From assembly GCF_011250555.1 (NCBI RefSeq), contig NZ_JAANMZ010000039.1, forward strand, positions 1 through 46,063: DNA of 46,063 nucleotides, written 5' to 3'. How positions within the stretch are numbered: the first letter of the stretch is position 1; the number at the start of each line of letters is the position of its first letter. This document shows, piece after piece, positions 42,483 through 46,063 of this stretch. Made by a program: the position numbers and the translations under genes. The DNA comes from Bacillus sp. MM2020_4. GTDB lineage: Bacteria > Bacillota > Bacilli > Bacillales > Cytobacillaceae. Below the pieces are notes generated by a model that made no database searches, had not been told where the DNA came from, and was given only the letters and a program-made list of their open reading frames with translations.

Positions 42483-42908
42483 TTATTCCTCATAATCTGT
42501 ACGTAGCGGTGTTGCATATAGGTTAATAAATAATAGGTAAACAGGATACAGAATGACAGACCCATAAATCAGAAGGCTAAATCTTGGGAAAAGTGTTACT
42601 CCTGCATTAATAGGAAAAACAACAGGGAAAAAAGAGAAACAAAGAATAAAATATGGTAACCACAAAAGGAGTGACAAATAGCTGTATTTTCTACCTAGAG
42701 TCCATTTTTTTGTTAAGTAAATGAAGAAAATGGTCGAAAGTAGGAGTCCTATAACATTAATAACAGCAATTATTAAGTAAACATTATCCCATTTCCAGCC
42801 AGTTAACCTACTAATATGCGATACATTTACTATGAGTTCTATTGCTATAAACAACGCCAAAGCGTTTAAGATACTAATCGTATTTAACTTTATAAAAAAC
42901 TTCACCAT
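42483..42908 (-). CDS. Unrecognised four-helix membrane protein
   Basis: A 141-residue protein with four hydrophobic helices (about 12-30, 43-65, 77-98, 108-130) and short loops. I do not recognise a domain. GGGAGGT precedes the ATG, so it is a credible gene; GTG three bases downstream gives better spacing. No neighbours are close enough to suggest a role; it stands beside the third dispersed element. Confidence 0.65.
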   Translation of the reverse strand: MVKFFIKLNTISILNALALFIAIELIVNVSHISRLTGWKWDNVYLIIAVINVIGLLLSTIFFIYLTKKWTLGRKYSYLSLLLWLPYFILCFSFFPVVFPINAGVTLFPRFSLLIYGSVILYPVYLLFINLYATPLRTDYEE

Positions 42909-43075
42909 ATACCTCCCTAATTATGAAACAGCACCATCTCTAGTTAAGTTCATTATTCAATTATAATCGTTCTTAAAGTATCCTGCATCGTTTGTTCAAT
43001 AAAGAATTAAACGTTCCCCAAAATAACTAAAGAGTTCCGTTTTCGGGTGAATTCTTAATAAATGACACAAGAATG

Positions 43076-43105
43076 GACGTATGAATTGGCATACGTCTTT
43101 TCCTT
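43076..43105 (+). terminator. Orphan terminator-like hairpin
   Basis: GACGTATG (43076-43083) and CATACGTC (43090-43097) flank AATTGG and are followed by TTTTCCTTTATTT. No plus-strand gene precedes it; a small RNA or a relic is possible. Confidence 0.5.
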
Positions 43106-43277
43106 TATTTATCAACGCTTCTACGAAATATCATTAACATTGACATTGCAATTGACATCATTATTATGATGGACAATATGTATTGTATAATTAATAAAGA
43201 TGGTCAAAATTTCTGTCATTAGCAGTGCCGATGATTTTTTATGCTGGTTGATGGAACAATGCTGATTCCTTATCTAG

Positions 43278-43544
43278 GATCAAAAGGGTCCGCACTTATC
43301 AGTTAGGGGATCAGGTTAAGACCCCCTAACTGATAAATAAACGGAAGAATTTCGCCTAATTGGTAACTTTTATTAAAAAGGGCTGAAATAGATGGAGAGA
43401 TTCCGCCTATTGACTCGAAGAATTCAAAAATGGGGGATTTTGCTGTGCATAAGCGGAAAAGCTCCCCTTATTTACCCCTAAACATGCTCCATTCTGCATT
43501 TAACCGGAAATTCTCTGCTTATTTACTTTTGCTAATTCCGAGAT
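43278..43544. repeat. Dispersed intergenic element, copy 3
   Basis: About 267 bp, homologous to 6948 and 22624. Its 5' hairpin is the clearest: ATCAGTTAGGG and CCCTAACTGAT are exact inverse complements about 15 nt apart. The second hairpin is kept with a 2-nt bulge. Confidence 0.85.
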
Positions 43545-43921
43545 AAGGGAGCAGATATCATATTTAAAAGATTATGATGAAACGCATCACAAGTAAAGTG
43601 AGATTATATTTAAAAAAGGTTTTTGTCTTCTCGCCAATTACGGCGAGTTTTACTTTTTTATATACCAATCATGATGCCAATACAGCATTCATTTCGGCAC
43701 GTATTATTAGAAATGCACCTCAAAACGAAACCCTTTACAAAATAACACATCCATTTTTTGTCCCATAAATACATTCATTAAATCTTTTATTATCATATAT
43801 CGCAATCGGGCCATATTCTTGAAAAAGACAAGGAAATAATAGAATATACTATAGTAGAACCGATTTATTTAACATTCCAGCTAGATGAGTCTTTGGGGGA
43901 ATTTTCGTTAGGATATTCAAT

Positions 43922-43937
43922 GTGGATAATCATCCAC
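43922..43937 (+). promoter_or_regulatory. Inverted repeat before the VanR-like gene
   Basis: GTGGAT-AATC-ATCCAC, a 6-4-6 dyad 32 bp upstream of the VanR-like ATG. It may be a binding site for that regulator. The rest of the 42909-43968 gap holds the dispersed element and a terminator-like hairpin. Confidence 0.45.
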
Positions 43938-43968
43938 TGAATGTATCGATAAAATAGGAGGAGAATAG

Positions 43969-44664
43969 ATGAAACCGATATCTATTTTAATAGCGGATGA
44001 TGAACAGGAGATTGCTGATCTGATTGCCATCCATGTAGAGAAAGAGGGGTACCATGTTATTAAAGTATCTGATGGTCAAGAAGCGCTGCAAGTTATCCAG
44101 TCCCAACCTATTGATTTGCTTATCTTAGATATTATGATGCCTAGAATGGATGGATACGAACTCACCAGCCTGATTCGAAAACAGCATAATATGCCGATTA
44201 TATTTGTAAGTGCCAAAACTTCTGATTTCGATAAGGTTCAGGGACTCGTGATAGGGGCAGATGATTATATGACCAAACCATTTACCCCTATTGAATTGGT
44301 TGCACGTGTCAATGCGCAATTAAGACGCTTTATGAAGCTAAATCAACCCCAAAATGATCATCATTCTTTACTAGAATTTGGCGGCTTAGTTATTTCACCT
44401 GAGCAGCGTACCGTTACGTTATATGGCGAAAATATTGAGTTAACTCCTAAAGAATTTGATATTTTGTATTTACTGTCCAGCCATCCAAAGAAAGTATACA
44501 GTGCGGAAAATATCTTCCAGCAAGTTTGGGGAGATGCCTATTATGAAAGTGGAAATACCGTTATGGTACATATACGTACGTTACGTAAAAAATTGAAAGA
44601 AGATGCCCGAAAAAACACATGGATCAAAACGGTATGGGGCGTCGGGTATGCATTCAATGGGTAA
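43969..44664 (+). CDS. VanR-like OmpR-family response regulator
   Basis: A 231-residue regulator: receiver with phosphorylated D54 (LLILDIMMP) and TKPFTPIELVARV, then a winged helix with TPKEFDILYLLSSHP and VMVHIRTLRKKL. The start NILIADDEQEIADLI-type pattern is shared with VanR and YvrH-like proteins. AGGAGGAG precedes the ATG. The kinase overlaps it by 17 nt. No van resistance genes follow, so vancomycin sensing is not implied. Confidence 0.88.
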   Translation: MKPISILIADDEQEIADLIAIHVEKEGYHVIKVSDGQEALQVIQSQPIDLLILDIMMPRMDGYELTSLIRKQHNMPIIFVSAKTSDFDKVQGLVIGADDYMTKPFTPIELVARVNAQLRRFMKLNQPQNDHHSLLEFGGLVISPEQRTVTLYGENIELTPKEFDILYLLSSHPKKVYSAENIFQQVWGDAYYESGNTVMVHIRTLRKKLKEDARKNTWIKTVWGVGYAFNG

Positions 44665-45760
44665 GGCTGTACGCAGTTTTCGATCCATGATGGTTCTATT
44701 ATTTGGCTTAAGTATGCTGCTATCAGGAACCATCACCTATTTAATCTTTAAGGGACTCCAATTTTATTATCATACATACGTCCAATTCGGTGAAACACTA
44801 TTTTTTTATCGGCAAATCTTGAAAGATACCGGCGATATTAATTTCTTTTTACTGATCTTTATCCCCCTTTCCTTCCTGTTCTTTTATTTATTTACAAAGC
44901 GTTATTCAATGTATTTCAAGGAGATTTCCACTGGTATTCGCTATCTTGCTCAGGGGGATTTCACCTATCGCGTTCAACTGAAATCGAATGATGAATTTGA
45001 ACAGATTGCCAGGGATATTAATCAGACGAGTGAAAAGTTACAAGAAGCGATAGCAAGAGGAGATTTCTCGGAAAGCAGCAAGGAACAGTTAGTCGTCAAT
45101 TTAGCACATGATTTACGTACACCTCTGACCTCTGTTTTAGGATATTTGGATTTAATTCTGAAAGAAAATGATTTGACGGAAGAACAAGTTAGACATTTTT
45201 TAACGATTGCCTTTACCAAATCTCAGCGTTTAGAAAAGCTTATTGATGAATTATTTGAAATAACAAGAATGAACTATGGGATGTTACCCATTGAACAAAA
45301 ACAAGTGAATATAAGTGAGCTGCTTTTTCAGCTAAACGAGGAATTATTTCCGATTTTTGAAAAAAGTAATTTGACCGTTCGCATGAATATTTCGCCTGAT
45401 TTACTGATTTTAGGTGACGGCGACTTGTTAGCACGTGTGTTTGAAAATATTCTAACCAATGCCACTTATTATGGAGATGATGGTCAATTTATCGATATGA
45501 ATGGCTATATGGAAGCAGAAGAAGTGGTTGTCCAGATCATTAATTATGGAGATTATATACCAGAAGAAGACCTGCCCCATCTGTTCGATATGTTTTATAC
45601 GGGTGACAAGGCAAGAACGGATCAAAAGGATAGTACAGGTTTAGGTCTATTTATTGCGAAGAACATTGTAGAGCAGCATAACGGAAAGATACATGCTGAA
45701 AGTAATGTCATACGAACCATGTTTGAAATCCGTTTTCCACAGGAGATTGAACAGATGTAA
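44648..45760 (+). CDS. VanS-like sensor histidine kinase
   Basis: A 370-residue kinase with two N-terminal helices (about residues 11-35 and 62-82) and a short outside loop (about 25 residues), then HAMP, HisKA with LAHDLRTPLTS, and HATPase_c with GTGLGLFIA-like TGLGLFIAKN box. Similar to VanS in layout. The start is ATG 44648 (or 44657) inside the regulator gene; the overlap implies translational coupling. The target genes are not in the window. Confidence 0.87.
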   Translation: MHSMGKAVRSFRSMMVLLFGLSMLLSGTITYLIFKGLQFYYHTYVQFGETLFFYRQILKDTGDINFFLLIFIPLSFLFFYLFTKRYSMYFKEISTGIRYLAQGDFTYRVQLKSNDEFEQIARDINQTSEKLQEAIARGDFSESSKEQLVVNLAHDLRTPLTSVLGYLDLILKENDLTEEQVRHFLTIAFTKSQRLEKLIDELFEITRMNYGMLPIEQKQVNISELLFQLNEELFPIFEKSNLTVRMNISPDLLILGDGDLLARVFENILTNATYYGDDGQFIDMNGYMEAEEVVVQIINYGDYIPEEDLPHLFDMFYTGDKARTDQKDSTGLGLFIAKNIVEQHNGKIHAESNVIRTMFEIRFPQEIEQM

Positions 45761-45937
45761 CCGCCAAGGAAGATGACACAATTATTGCTCATATAAGTGA
45801 AACACTTAACTGGAGACTAGGTTAATAACAAAGGTCAATTTCAATGGAAGCTTTATGAACGTTATTCACTTATTAACCCAGCCAAAATGTTTTGGTAATT
45901 AATAAATGCTGATTATGGCAGTATTTTATAAAAGCAA

Positions 45938-45984
45938 AAAGAGCCGAAATAGACAAATATTGCATATCTTAGGCTCTTTATTTT
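45938..45984 (+). terminator. Terminator-like hairpin near the right end
   Basis: AAAGAGCC (45938-45945) pairs with GGCTCTTT (45972-45979), then ATTTTAATT. It may end the VanRS-like transcript or a convergent one. Nothing else is seen in 45761-46063. Confidence 0.6.
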
Positions 45985-46063
45985 AATTACTTATTGTGTT
46001 AAACAGCAAATATTTATAAATACGAAGGTGAAATTAGTTATCAGAATCCTTCTACCCTTATAT

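Noticed and set aside
43574..43768. A 64-codon frame before the VanR-like gene
   Set aside because: No ribosome site and no recognisable features; low-complexity AT-rich composition.

Overview
The window looks like a chromosomal segment of a low-GC Gram-positive rod of the Bacillaceae. Signs of this are strong AGGAGG-type ribosome sites, frequent TTG/GTG starts, T-box leaders, a HemAT globin sensor, DUF1835/DUF3658, DUF4386 and DUF6448 proteins, BlaI/BlaR-type regulation and LysM amidases. The genus cannot be fixed from sequence alone. I see no rRNA, tRNA, CRISPR array, intact insertion sequence or prophage. Most of the window is accessory: transporters, stress and redox enzymes, four two-component or one-component sensor clusters, and intergenic repeats.

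Layout. 1-5060: a CynX-type MFS exporter, a secreted LysM amidase, a LysE exporter, a DUF1835/DUF3658 protein and a HAD phosphatase. 5076-6905: a promoter, two nearly identical tandem T-box leaders and a short threonyl-tRNA synthetase lacking the TGS and editing domains. 7224-9073: two small stress-type proteins and a DedA protein. 9194-17730, minus strand: an anaerobic block. It holds an HMA-domain protein and an FNR-type regulator, then a TctA-type permease with a 90-aa membrane partner, then the lower mevalonate pathway (mvaK1, mvaD, mvaK2), then a quinol-type nitric oxide reductase. The HMA-fnr and tct-mva promoters each carry an FNR box about 41.5 bp upstream of the predicted transcription start. 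The second also carries a perfect Bacillus-type Fur box. No HMG-CoA synthase or reductase is present, so the operon reads best as mevalonate (or a related acid) uptake and conversion to isopentenyl diphosphate.

17836-24888: an unrecognised 277-aa protein, a zinc-finger mini-protein, an SDR, a membrane protein/XRE pair, a DUF4386 protein, a GNAT, and an ArsR-DUF2087 regulator with its MFS pump. 25090-29680, minus strand: HemAT, an OmpR-type two-component pair and a secreted DUF6448 protein. 29853-33991: BlaI, a BlaR1-like metalloprotease whose sensor domain is DUF4309-like, and a NagZ-type beta-N-acetylglucosaminidase carrying the same domain. This looks like a wall-fragment-sensing circuit rather than a plain beta-lactam sensor. 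34469-37818: a Met-rich lipoprotein, a two-component pair, and a cytochrome b/sulfite-oxidase-fold fusion.

38012-41260: two thioredoxin-fold peroxidases, an AhpD-like protein and a Crp/Fnr regulator. Three TGTAA-N6-TTACA operators link these genes. The locus also holds a duplicated promoter with a broken copy of the regulator, and an epimerase remnant. 41695-45760: a DinB protein, a small membrane protein and a VanRS-like two-component pair.

A roughly 260-bp intergenic element occurs three times (6948, 22624, 43278) and keeps two hairpins with compensating or G.U pairs. It is the main unexplained non-coding structure in the window.
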